This document shows, in pieces, positions 45,838-54,288 of a stretch of 64,000 bases of DNA. Numbering within the stretch: position 1 is the stretch's first letter; each line of letters opens with the position of its first letter. The notes beneath the pieces were generated by a model that was given only the letters and a program-made list of their open reading frames with translations, had not been told where the DNA came from and searched no databases. Made by a program: the position numbers and the translations under genes. The stretch comes from Gillisella vitis (GTDB lineage Bacteria > Pseudomonadota > Alphaproteobacteria > Rhizobiales > Rhizobiaceae), in contig NZ_LMVL02000001.1 in the NCBI RefSeq assembly GCF_001541345.2, positions 682,001-746,000 on the forward strand, written 5' to 3'.

Positions 45838-47046
45838 ATGTCCGCAAGTAGGGCAGTGGAATCTAATGTTCCAGAGGATGTCAGGTCAAACCATGTTATG
45901 CTTGATGTGGTGCGCCGCTTGGATGCTCGCATTGCAACCTCCATCGCCGATATTGACCGCGACGATTGGGACCAATGTTTTCCGGGCGAGCCGGAAGCCT
46001 ATGATTACCTGCTGACCGTCGAAACCGCTGGTATATCAGGTTTCGAATGGTGTTACGCCACGGTCTATGAAGGCGGATATCTTGTCGCGGCCATGCCAGC
46101 CTTCATCACCCGCTATGCGTTGGACACCACGCTTGAGGCGGGCCGAGTCCGGGCGGTGATCGGCAGGCTGCGCCGTATCTTCCCGAGGTTCTTGACCTTG
46201 CCACTTGCCTGCCTGGGCTCGCCTTGCACGGAGACGGGCAATCTCGGTTTTCACCCCTCGGTCAGGCCGGACCGTTATGAAATGCTGTTTGAGGCCATGT
46301 TGAGCGGTTTTGAGGATTACGCCCGGACACGCAAATGCGTGTTGGGTGCGCTGAAGGATATTCCGCAGCCGGTGGATGCCGGGATTGACCGCGTGATCAA
46401 GGGCCATGGCTATGCGCCGCTGGGAGGCATGCCGACGGCCTGGCTTGCCATCGATTTCAACGACATGGACAGTTATTTCGCCCGTCTGTCATCGTCAACG
46501 CGCAAGGACATGCGGCGCAAATTGAGGGCGCGTGAAAAGGTCAGGGTCGAATATCACACGCAATTCGGCGACCATCTGCCACGCATCATGCAGCTTTATA
46601 ACGAGACGCGGACCCGCAGCGAATGGCAGTTCGAAGAGCTGACACCGGCCTATTTCGAAGGCATTTTGAAGACTATGCCCGGTCGGTCGTTTTGCACTCT
46701 CTATTTTGTCGGAGACGAGCTGCTAGCGGCCAACCTGATGGTCCATAACGACCACACCTTGATCGACAAGTTTTTCTGCATGGATGAAACGGCAGGCCGC
46801 CCCTACAATCTCTATTATCTCAGTTGGTTCGAGAATATCGGCTATTGCCTGAAGAACGGATTGACGCGTTATCAAAGCGGCCAAGCCTATTATACCAACA
46901 AGGTGCGGCTGGGCAGCAGGCTAACGCCGAATGAAATGTATTTCCGCCACAGTAACCCCGTCGTTCAACGTCTATTGCGCATGGTTGCGCCCTATTTCGC
47001 CGCAGATGAAGCGAGCGGAGTTCAGCTGGGTGAGGGGGAGGCATGA
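45838..47046 (+). CDS. FemAB/GNAT-like acyltransferase
   Basis: About 402-aa protein with the two-lobed FemAB/GNAT fold of 'peptidoglycan biosynthesis' or BioF2-like proteins. Signature stretches are SSTRKDMRRKLRAREKVRVEY, typical of the helical connector, and RYQSGQAYYTNKVRLGSR. Such enzymes transfer aminoacyl or acyl groups to amines. The start is ambiguous (ATG 45817 overlapping the hydrolase, or ATG 45838 one base after its stop); neither has a strong ribosome site. It overlaps the last small-transporter gene by four bases. Confidence 0.8.
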   Translation: MSASRAVESNVPEDVRSNHVMLDVVRRLDARIATSIADIDRDDWDQCFPGEPEAYDYLLTVETAGISGFEWCYATVYEGGYLVAAMPAFITRYALDTTLEAGRVRAVIGRLRRIFPRFLTLPLACLGSPCTETGNLGFHPSVRPDRYEMLFEAMLSGFEDYARTRKCVLGALKDIPQPVDAGIDRVIKGHGYAPLGGMPTAWLAIDFNDMDSYFARLSSSTRKDMRRKLRAREKVRVEYHTQFGDHLPRIMQLYNETRTRSEWQFEELTPAYFEGILKTMPGRSFCTLYFVGDELLAANLMVHNDHTLIDKFFCMDETAGRPYNLYYLSWFENIGYCLKNGLTRYQSGQAYYTNKVRLGSRLTPNEMYFRHSNPVVQRLLRMVAPYFAADEASGVQLGEGEA

Positions 47047-47417
47047 AACTGCTTCGCCTGTCATGGCTGGCCGTGCCGTTACTCAATACGGCCCAGCAGA
47101 TGTTTTTGAAACTTGGCGCAGATCAAGCCGATACCGCGCATGGATCGGCATTTTTCGAACATGTCTTCTTGTCGCACTGGTTTCTTGCTGCCATTGTCGC
47201 GGAAATCGTCTGTTTTATCGTCTGGATGTCGGTGCTGGCCGATCTGCCGCTCAGCAAGGCTTTTCCATTGTCCGCTGTCAGCTATGTGCTGATTATGGCA
47301 ATGGCCTGGTTCATCTTTGACGAACCGGTCAAGCTTTTGACGCTGATCGGCACGGCGACAATTCTGGCTGGCGCCTGGTGCATTGCGACGGCGTCGAAGT
47401 CTGGGACGTCAGAATGA
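47043..47417 (+). CDS. SMR/EamA-like small membrane transporter, subunit 2
   Basis: 124-aa membrane protein with four helices (LSWLAVPLLNTAQQMFLKLG, then ILAGAWCIATASK at the end), resembling one subunit of an ArnE/ArnF-type flippase. It is not a copy of the first small transporter in the cluster, which fits a heterodimer. Last gene of the coupled set; its 3' end overlaps the convergent MipA gene by 9 bp. Confidence 0.8.
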   Translation: MKLLRLSWLAVPLLNTAQQMFLKLGADQADTAHGSAFFEHVFLSHWFLAAIVAEIVCFIVWMSVLADLPLSKAFPLSAVSYVLIMAMAWFIFDEPVKLLTLIGTATILAGAWCIATASKSGTSE

Positions 47418-48230
47418 AATGTCGAAGGATTTGTTGAAGGCAATTCCAATGATATTCTGGTTTTTCGTCCCGAGCTCAGAGGTAACAGGAGAATCGGCGG
47501 CATCGCCCACCAGCCGCTCGAAACGATTATAGAATTGCACCGACATGTCAGGCGAAATCGTATAGGTAGCAGAGACGGTAAAGCCCACGGATTTGATCCC
47601 GGCGCTCGCATCGAAAGCATTGATGCGGCCATTGCGGCTGGCCTCGGCGGCGGAGACGCCGAAATATTTATTCATATAGGATGTATCACCAAAGGTGGCT
47701 CTCGGCCCGGCAGAGAGCAGCCATTTTTCCGAAAGCGGCTGAAACCAGTCCGAGCCGACATCGACCACCAATCCACTGCCATTTGACAGCGCCTGACGGA
47801 TTTCCGAGCGGACGCGCCAGACATCCGGCTTGATCCAGTATTGGACGAAGACACCGGCATCGATATCGAATTCGACGTTTTTCAGCCCGTCGAGATTGGT
47901 CGATTTGGAGGAGCGGCTGTCACGAAAGCCAACGACCGGCCCCACTTCAAACCCATGTCCGCTGAGTACCGTATAATCCAGATTGTCATCAGGTGCTGAG
48001 TTTTCCTCAGGCTCTCCGAACCGGCGGATATCGAAGGAGGGAATGACCCCGAACGTATATTGCTTGGAACCGGGATAGCTGGGCGCCAGTTCGACCGCGC
48101 CTCCGAGCGTGACTATCCAGCGGCTGTCCGTATTGTCAGTTGTGTCGGCGGCATGGCTGCTATAGGCAGAAAACAGCAGACATGACAGACAGCCAGCAAT
48201 TATAGGATTTGTGATGCGAGACAAAACCAT
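47409..48230 (-). CDS. MipA/OmpV-family outer-membrane protein
   Basis: About 273-aa outer-membrane barrel protein. A signal peptide (ITNPIIAGCLSCLLFSAYSSHA) is followed by the family opening WIVTLGGAVELAPSYPGS and alternating aromatic strands ending in FNKSFDISF with the terminal Phe typical of outer-membrane barrels. I use ATG 48230; the longer frame would begin with TTG at 48266. In the family it links to MltA-interacting or osmotically induced porin-like proteins. No clear partner in the window. Confidence 0.85.
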   Translation of the reverse strand: MVLSRITNPIIAGCLSCLLFSAYSSHAADTTDNTDSRWIVTLGGAVELAPSYPGSKQYTFGVIPSFDIRRFGEPEENSAPDDNLDYTVLSGHGFEVGPVVGFRDSRSSKSTNLDGLKNVEFDIDAGVFVQYWIKPDVWRVRSEIRQALSNGSGLVVDVGSDWFQPLSEKWLLSAGPRATFGDTSYMNKYFGVSAAEASRNGRINAFDASAGIKSVGFTVSATYTISPDMSVQFYNRFERLVGDAADSPVTSELGTKNQNIIGIAFNKSFDISF

Positions 48231-48436
48231 CCGTCCAGAAATGCCTCTGTCGAACAGCAGCGGCAAGTTACAGCCCGGTCATTTTATTGGACTGTCAGAC
48301 AGCGCCGGTCAAGGACATTGCGACATCCTCACCGATTCCCCCATGCTTCCTCAAGGTGAAGTGGATTTGAAGTGACAGTTCTGATGTTTGAGTAAAACGA
48401 TGCGGAGAAAAGTTTTGCAACCAATCCCAGAAAGGC

Positions 48437-50791
48437 TTAACGCCTGTCTGAGCCATGGCCGCGCCCCAGCAGCGCCATCAACGCATTGGTGGCAAGCCCC
48501 AGCAGGATCGCGCACAGGACGAGCCCGCCCGCATAGATCACGAAATTGCCGGAGAGCCAGTTTGCCGCGACCAGCCGCATGTTGCTGATGCTCAAGGGCT
48601 GCATCGACAACAGGCTGACACTGGTCGGCTCATTGACGACGATCTCCTGTTTCCTGGCGTCGTAAACGCTGACGCGGCCCGAAATCGCGGTCCAATTGCT
48701 AAGATCGGCGATATCAACGGTGCCGGTTTGTAACAATGCGCGATCAGCGGCACTGAATGTCGTCAGGATGGCACCGTCGGCATCGACGGATTGAGACAGA
48801 AATGCGCTGGATGCCTGGGGCAATGTATAGGCGGCCTCGGCGCTCGGCCAAAGGCTGACGGTCGCTAGATTGAGATCGAAGGTTTCTTTCATCCAGGTAT
48901 CGACGCTGGAAAAAAATTCCATCACCGTGCCGGAATCGATTTTGTCGCGCCAGGATTTGAGCTTTACGTCGGTGCTGAGATCGCCATCTCCGGCACCCTT
49001 GGTGTTCATCTGCACATTGGCTAGTGCCTGGGGTGGAAGGTCCGGTGCCACTCCGATGAAAATCGCATTGCGACCGGAAAAGCGCGGGGGCGATGACGCC
49101 ATTTCGAGGGAAAGGGTTTTACGGGCCGATGCGGCAAATTTGCCAAGCAAGGTTGCGGCGGCGGCCAGCGTTACATCGTCATTGCGGCCTAGAACAACCA
49201 TTGTCGGGGTCTTTGCCGCCGCAAAGGGAAAGCCAAGAGCCGCCGTTGCCGCCAGATCAGGGGCCTGGGTCAGATGCGCGATTGGCGGCATGACGAATTG
49301 CGAAGAGCCGAACAAGGCAAACCGCGCGGTTTTGTCTGCTGTCTCGCCGGGTGCGCAAACGCTGTCCTCCTGGGTCAGCATTACGGCTTCCAGCCCGACG
49401 ACATTCACGCCGGGATGAAAATGGCGCAGGGTAACGCGGATCGGATAGTGCCGGAGAACCGCGCCTCCCTTGGACGTGATCGGAACGGTGGTCGCCAGAT
49501 GACCGTTGACCGTCACCACGATCTGGCTACCCGGCATGACCTTGCTCGAATAGGCGGCATCCAGCAATATGGTCGCGGTGCCATAGTGGTTGGCGTAGAA
49601 ATCAGCCGGCATGCCCACCGTGAAATCCGTGGAAAAACGACGACCTGAAAACTCCTGGTCTGGAAGGCCGAGGGCGGCAAAGGACAACGTACTGGCCTTG
49701 TCCAGAATGGGCGTGTCTATGCCGCGCCAGGTTGAGGTTTTCAACATCTGTCGCTCGCCGTCTTGCGCGAACTGGACAAAGTTATCGGCAATCGCCTTGA
49801 TGTCGCGCCAATCCGGGCCGCTGAAGGCGAGGACTGATACGCCTGGCCGGTCCGGAAGCGCCATGAAGCCGGCCATTGTGCCGTTCAGCTTTCTGGCGTC
49901 TGCGTTTACGCTATTGTTGATGCCGATCAGGTTCGCCATTTGCGATGTGGTTGCCGCCACGACCACAAGCTCCCCGGGCGCCACTCGTGCGGGCATGGTT
50001 TTCGTGAAGCTGAAGGAGCCATTGGCCACGCCGCTCAGCAGTGACAGGCCTTGGGCCAACTGGAGCAAAGCGGGGGTGGCGGATGGTTGTTCGAGATCCG
50101 GTGAAACGATGGTGAAATGGCTGCGGCCTTTTTCATCGACACCGAGTGCCCGCACATCGTCGAGACGTTTCATGCCGTTGGCATTAGGGTCCGCAAATGT
50201 CAGATAGGTTTTTGCCGCATCGACTTCTGTCCACAATTCATAGGTGGATTGGATGGTGCAATCGGTACGGTGCCTTTGCTCCGCCGCAAAACCAATCCGG
50301 TTGAAGCCCGGAACAAGAACGCCCCGCGGCACGGAAATCGTGTTTTGCTGCGCAGATTGGCCGCCTCTGATCGGCAGGTTTAGAACCGGCGTGTCATTGA
50401 TGGTGATAAGAAGATTGGAGGCTTCCGGCGCAACCACCAGCGCGTTGCTATAGCTCAGCACCAGCTTTGCATCGGCAGACGCTTGTTCTGGTGTTAGATA
50501 AATCGACATCGCCTGCCGGGCCAGTTCGCCTTGCAGCTTGAGAATCGGTGTCGTCAGCAGGTAACGGCGTGACAGGCTGTCGCCTTGCTGTTGTGCCAGG
50601 CGGTTGGACAGGGGAGTGCCGGGAATCAGCATGCCGGGAACCGGGGCAGGTGCCCTATTTGTCGGCAGGCTCGGTGCGGACGAGCCGGGCATTCCGTTGC
50701 GTTCCGGGCTCATGTCGAAAGGTGTCATCTGTGCAAGGGCTGCTCCAGCACCGGTCAGTAGCATCAAACTCAGGGCAAAAGCTGTTTTCAC
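48437..50791 (-). CDS. bcsB: Cellulose synthase periplasmic subunit BcsB
   Basis: 784-aa protein exported by a Sec signal (ALSLMLLTGAGAALA), with a C-terminal membrane anchor (LSGNFVIYAGGLVLCAILLGL). It has the BcsB-type beta-sandwich pattern, e.g. SYSNALVVAPEASNLLITIND and DRTDC-like RHRTDCTIQSTYELWT. BcsB guides the nascent glucan chain through the periplasm. It starts inside the bcsA stop (ATGA) and is co-transcribed with bcsA. No BcsZ or BcsC homologue follows. Confidence 0.9.
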   Translation of the reverse strand: MKTAFALSLMLLTGAGAALAQMTPFDMSPERNGMPGSSAPSLPTNRAPAPVPGMLIPGTPLSNRLAQQQGDSLSRRYLLTTPILKLQGELARQAMSIYLTPEQASADAKLVLSYSNALVVAPEASNLLITINDTPVLNLPIRGGQSAQQNTISVPRGVLVPGFNRIGFAAEQRHRTDCTIQSTYELWTEVDAAKTYLTFADPNANGMKRLDDVRALGVDEKGRSHFTIVSPDLEQPSATPALLQLAQGLSLLSGVANGSFSFTKTMPARVAPGELVVVAATTSQMANLIGINNSVNADARKLNGTMAGFMALPDRPGVSVLAFSGPDWRDIKAIADNFVQFAQDGERQMLKTSTWRGIDTPILDKASTLSFAALGLPDQEFSGRRFSTDFTVGMPADFYANHYGTATILLDAAYSSKVMPGSQIVVTVNGHLATTVPITSKGGAVLRHYPIRVTLRHFHPGVNVVGLEAVMLTQEDSVCAPGETADKTARFALFGSSQFVMPPIAHLTQAPDLAATAALGFPFAAAKTPTMVVLGRNDDVTLAAAATLLGKFAASARKTLSLEMASSPPRFSGRNAIFIGVAPDLPPQALANVQMNTKGAGDGDLSTDVKLKSWRDKIDSGTVMEFFSSVDTWMKETFDLNLATVSLWPSAEAAYTLPQASSAFLSQSVDADGAILTTFSAADRALLQTGTVDIADLSNWTAISGRVSVYDARKQEIVVNEPTSVSLLSMQPLSISNMRLVAANWLSGNFVIYAGGLVLCAILLGLATNALMALLGRGHGSDRR

Positions 50792-52977
50792 TGTTTACCC
50801 TCCTGCTTTGCATCGTTTCTGGCTTTCGAAAACAGCAGCAGAACCAGATAATGCAAGCCACGCAGTGTCTGCGTGAGGGACAGGCGCAGGAACATCCAGG
50901 CTCCACCCAAAAGGCCAGGATTGTGACGCCGCGACTGTTGAAACAGGCTCCACTGCTGAGCATTGGCAAAGATCAGATCGGCGATGAATTCATGGTGGCG
51001 CACGGTTTCCGGCAGATAGCGGCAGCCTATTGAGACAATATCGCCACTGAACTGGAAGTGACGGATATTGACAGGCAGTTCGGCCCATTCCGTTGTGCCA
51101 TGCGGTTGAAAGGTCACCGCGCCCAGGATGTCCCGCTTGAAGATTTCCCGGTCGCGGGTGAAAATTTGCAGGCTGGCACCGTTGACCGAGACATCGTCGA
51201 TCATGGCCGGATAGGTTTTTCCACCCACGGAAAACTCGCAGCGCCGGCTGACCTGAACACGACGCGACGACTGCCGCTCTCCCCGCTCCGAGACGACGCC
51301 CAGGGCGCATCCGGCCATGATCAGATTGACCAGGTTCCAGCCACCGACCACCAGTGTCACGTCAAACCGATAGGGATCGCTATAGAGCCTGTAGACTGTC
51401 ACCGCAAAGGCGATCAGCAGGATGAAGAAGATCAGGAAAAACGGCCGGCTGATTTCCGACAGACGGCTTTCCGTCACGCTTTCATCCTTGGCGGTGACCT
51501 TGAAGGTCGGTCGCCGTGGGTCCCACATCACCGAGAGAATGGCCGGCAGCAGATGGATCGATTGCACATATTCGTAAAGCTCCGAAATCCATGGCCAGCG
51601 GAAGGAACCATAGAGGTAGTTCTGAACCATCAGGTTTACGAGCATGTAGGACAGGGTATAGGCCATGAACTCGCCACCTGAGCCCATAAAAATCTGGAGA
51701 TCGAAAAACAGGTAGAACAGCGGTGCCATCAGGAAGATCGCCCGGGGAAAGGGAAACAGCCAGAACATCGTCGACGACATGTAGCAGAGCCGCTGCGGCA
51801 AGGTCAGACCGCGCTTGAGGGGCGGAAAACGGAACCGCATGATCTGCATCATGCCCTGAGCCCAGCGGCTGCGCTGGCCGATAAAGCTGGCAAAGGTGGC
51901 CGGTTGCAGTCCGGCGATCAGTGGCATATCGACGAAAACACTGTTCCAGCCGCGCGAATGGAGCTCAAGCGCCGTTTCGCAATCCTCGGTGATGGAAAGA
52001 CCGCTGAAGCCTTTGGTTTCAAGCAGGGCTTCGCGGCGCAGCACGGCGGCCGATCCGCAGAAAAATGCCGCGTTCCATTTGTCGAGACCGCGCTGGATAA
52101 TGCCGTAGAACATTTCGTTCTCGCTTGGCATCTTGTTGAACGTGTTGAGGTTGCGCTCGACGGGGTCCGGATTGATGAAGAAATGCGGCGTCTGGACCAG
52201 GAAAAGACGCGGGTCGTCCCCGAAATAGCCAACGGTTTCCTTGAGAAAGCTGCGGGCCGGTGCGTGGTCGGCGTCGAAGACGGCGATCAGTTCTCCAGTG
52301 GAATGATCGAGGCCATTGTTGAGATTGCCAGCCTTGGCGTGCTCATTGCGCTCACGCGTCAGATAGCGCACGCCAAGCTGGCTACAGAGCGCTTGAAGAG
52401 CATGATAACGTTGTTCGGCGAATTTTGCTGCCAGCAGGTCGGTGGATTGACGCTTCTGCTCCGTCGAACCGTCGTCCAGCAGCCAAACGGTGAATTTGTC
52501 CGTGGGATAATCGAGATTGCGGGCCGCAGCCAGCGTATTGGCCAGCAAGGCTTCGTCTTCGTTATAGCTTGGCACGAAAATGTCGACGATCGGCAGTTCT
52601 TCAGGGGCAAGCGTACGAAAAGGCTTGCGCGGCGGCAGCGGCATGGACACCACGAACAGGCTGAGAAACAGCATCAGGACGCTGTACATCTCGGCCAGAT
52701 AGACAAGCAGGCCGGGGATGAAATTTTCAAGCTGGTTCACCGGCGGCAAGGTACTGCTGGTCCGCCAATAGACATAACGCAGCACAATGGCTGTCGAGAG
52801 CGACAGAAAAACAATGCGGCCGCGTCCTTCGATCCGCATCATTCTCATTACCGAAACGATGATGAGAATGATGAATGTCGTCACCAGCTGTGTCCGGGTG
52901 TCGATCGGAAGGAATGTCAGAGCCAGCATCGCCGCCGCGCAGATCAGCCAGAGCAGGAAGCGGACCAAAAACACCAT
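50788..52977 (-). CDS. bcsA: Cellulose synthase catalytic subunit BcsA
   Basis: 729-aa family-2 processive glycosyltransferase in the inner membrane. The N-terminal helices (about 1-110) precede the catalytic domain with Asp168/169 in WLLDDGS, Asp235-Ala-Asp237, the TED motif at 330-332 and QRSRW at 368-372. A C-terminal PilZ domain (about 570-670, motifs RRVQVSRR and DVSVNGAS) binds c-di-GMP. It uses UDP-glucose. The gene lies 83 bp downstream of bcsN on the minus strand and overlaps bcsB. Confidence 0.93.
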   Translation of the reverse strand: MVFLVRFLLWLICAAAMLALTFLPIDTRTQLVTTFIILIIVSVMRMMRIEGRGRIVFLSLSTAIVLRYVYWRTSSTLPPVNQLENFIPGLLVYLAEMYSVLMLFLSLFVVSMPLPPRKPFRTLAPEELPIVDIFVPSYNEDEALLANTLAAARNLDYPTDKFTVWLLDDGSTEQKRQSTDLLAAKFAEQRYHALQALCSQLGVRYLTRERNEHAKAGNLNNGLDHSTGELIAVFDADHAPARSFLKETVGYFGDDPRLFLVQTPHFFINPDPVERNLNTFNKMPSENEMFYGIIQRGLDKWNAAFFCGSAAVLRREALLETKGFSGLSITEDCETALELHSRGWNSVFVDMPLIAGLQPATFASFIGQRSRWAQGMMQIMRFRFPPLKRGLTLPQRLCYMSSTMFWLFPFPRAIFLMAPLFYLFFDLQIFMGSGGEFMAYTLSYMLVNLMVQNYLYGSFRWPWISELYEYVQSIHLLPAILSVMWDPRRPTFKVTAKDESVTESRLSEISRPFFLIFFILLIAFAVTVYRLYSDPYRFDVTLVVGGWNLVNLIMAGCALGVVSERGERQSSRRVQVSRRCEFSVGGKTYPAMIDDVSVNGASLQIFTRDREIFKRDILGAVTFQPHGTTEWAELPVNIRHFQFSGDIVSIGCRYLPETVRHHEFIADLIFANAQQWSLFQQSRRHNPGLLGGAWMFLRLSLTQTLRGLHYLVLLLFSKARNDAKQEGKQ

Positions 52978-53060
52978 TGTCTAATCCTCGAAATCCCGGT
53001 CAAAGGGCACGCGTTGCGGCCAAGGCGATACAGCGGATCTTTCGCTTCTGGTCACCAAGC

Positions 53061-54125
53061 TCATGGGCATTGTCCAGTCTGAACCGCCCCAGATTGGGCC
53101 GAGTTTGCGCCAATGCATGCGGGCGATGGCACGACAGAACCAGGTCTTGCGGTCTGAGCGGACGAGCTTGAAGCGCCCGATCGGGATGGCGAAGGCACCG
53201 TTGCATGAGAGGCGCCGATCTGGCCGGGTGACGGAACGATCGTGCCTTGCGTACCCGCTGGCAATGGCCGGGGATTGGATGTCTGCGAACCAGGAGCGGT
53301 AGTCTGCGATATAGACGCGCTTGTCTGGGTCGGAGGCGGCGCACGGCGCTCGGTCGAATGTTGAGCCGGAGTGACTGGCGAGGTCGCCGGGACCGGCAGA
53401 ATGGGCGTTGCCGGAGGATAGATCGGTGCGCTGCTACCGCCCAGGCGGGCGTCGAGCGGGGGAGGGCCGCCGTAAGGGTTCCAGCCGGGGCTGTCGACGG
53501 TGCCGGCAAGAGTAAAGCCATACATCAGCGATAGAAGCTGCTGTTCGCTTGCCAGTCTGTCGCACAGGCGCATGCGGATCTGAACGGTTCCGCCATCGAC
53601 GAAGGGGCCACGGTGGCCCTGCCGGGCGCGCAATTGTTGCCAGGCATAAAGGCAGAGGTCGTTGCCGCTGGAGCGGCCCACCGCATAGCCGAACGGCCCA
53701 AAATCATTCTGCACCACGTAAGGCGCTCGGGTCATGGCGAGGCCCGGCAGGGTGCCGCGCATTTCCGAATTGATCCGGGCGTCGGTCAATGAGGCCGAGG
53801 AGAGGGCATTATCGCCGTAGCGATTGGGGTTTTCCGTTCCATAAAACCGCACCTGCACGACATTTTGTCCCGGAACCGTCGAATTGGTCGAGAGGGCAAT
53901 TTCCTGCTGCACCGCATTGCTGAAGCGCTTTTGCGTGACGCCGACGATGGAAAAGTCGCCCGGTGGTGGTAAAAGCATGGCCTGATCGGCGGAAACTGCC
54001 CGTGTTTCGTCGTTTAGCCGCACCGGATTGCCGGCGCAGGCGGACAAAAAGGCCACAAGAACAAGAGCGGGCGAGCAGAGTGTGCCCCGCAACAGTCCCG
54101 CTAGAATCGGTCGGTCTAGAATCAT
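53061..54125 (-). CDS. bcsN: Cellulose biosynthesis lipoprotein BcsN
   Basis: 354-aa secreted lipoprotein. The signal peptide ends in the lipobox LSAC with Cys30, followed by the BcsN-type globular domain (SNAVQQEIALSTNSTVPG, NRYGDNALS). The last 130 residues are Pro/Ser/Thr-rich and repeat VPSP three times. BcsN is typical of rhizobial/agrobacterial cellulose loci and is needed for cellulose production in some of them; its exact role is unclear. First gene of the minus-strand bcsN-bcsA-bcsB set. Confidence 0.85.
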   Translation of the reverse strand: MILDRPILAGLLRGTLCSPALVLVAFLSACAGNPVRLNDETRAVSADQAMLLPPPGDFSIVGVTQKRFSNAVQQEIALSTNSTVPGQNVVQVRFYGTENPNRYGDNALSSASLTDARINSEMRGTLPGLAMTRAPYVVQNDFGPFGYAVGRSSGNDLCLYAWQQLRARQGHRGPFVDGGTVQIRMRLCDRLASEQQLLSLMYGFTLAGTVDSPGWNPYGGPPPLDARLGGSSAPIYPPATPILPVPATSPVTPAQHSTERRAPPPTQTSASISQTTAPGSQTSNPRPLPAGTQGTIVPSPGQIGASHATVPSPSRSGASSSSAQTARPGSVVPSPACIGANSAQSGAVQTGQCP

Positions 54126-54288
54126 AGACTCGTCTTACGCCAGAAATTGCACTGACGAAATTTAAAACCTTTCAAAGTGCAAGACTTCCCTCCTGATCCA
54201 ATCAAAATAAACCATTTCTTTACCCTAACGGTTAAAAGTCAGATCTTATTGGCTTTGCATTTCGGCCGATAATGCGGACGGAGTTCTC
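54126..54288. promoter_or_regulatory. Divergent promoter region of the cellulose genes
   Basis: 163 bp shared by bcsN and the TPR gene, much more AT-rich than its flanks. It contains the near-palindrome TTACCCTAACGGTTAA (54217-54232). No convincing consensus promoter could be picked. Confidence 0.35.

Noticed and set aside
51904..53082. Long plus-strand open frame of 392 codons inside bcsA.
   Set aside because: Antisense shadow of bcsA, composed of low-complexity charged residues with no family pattern and no ribosome site.
54217..54232. TTAA/GTAA arrangement considered as a CtrA-binding site near bcsN.
   Set aside because: Only one half matches the TTAA-N7-TTAA pattern.
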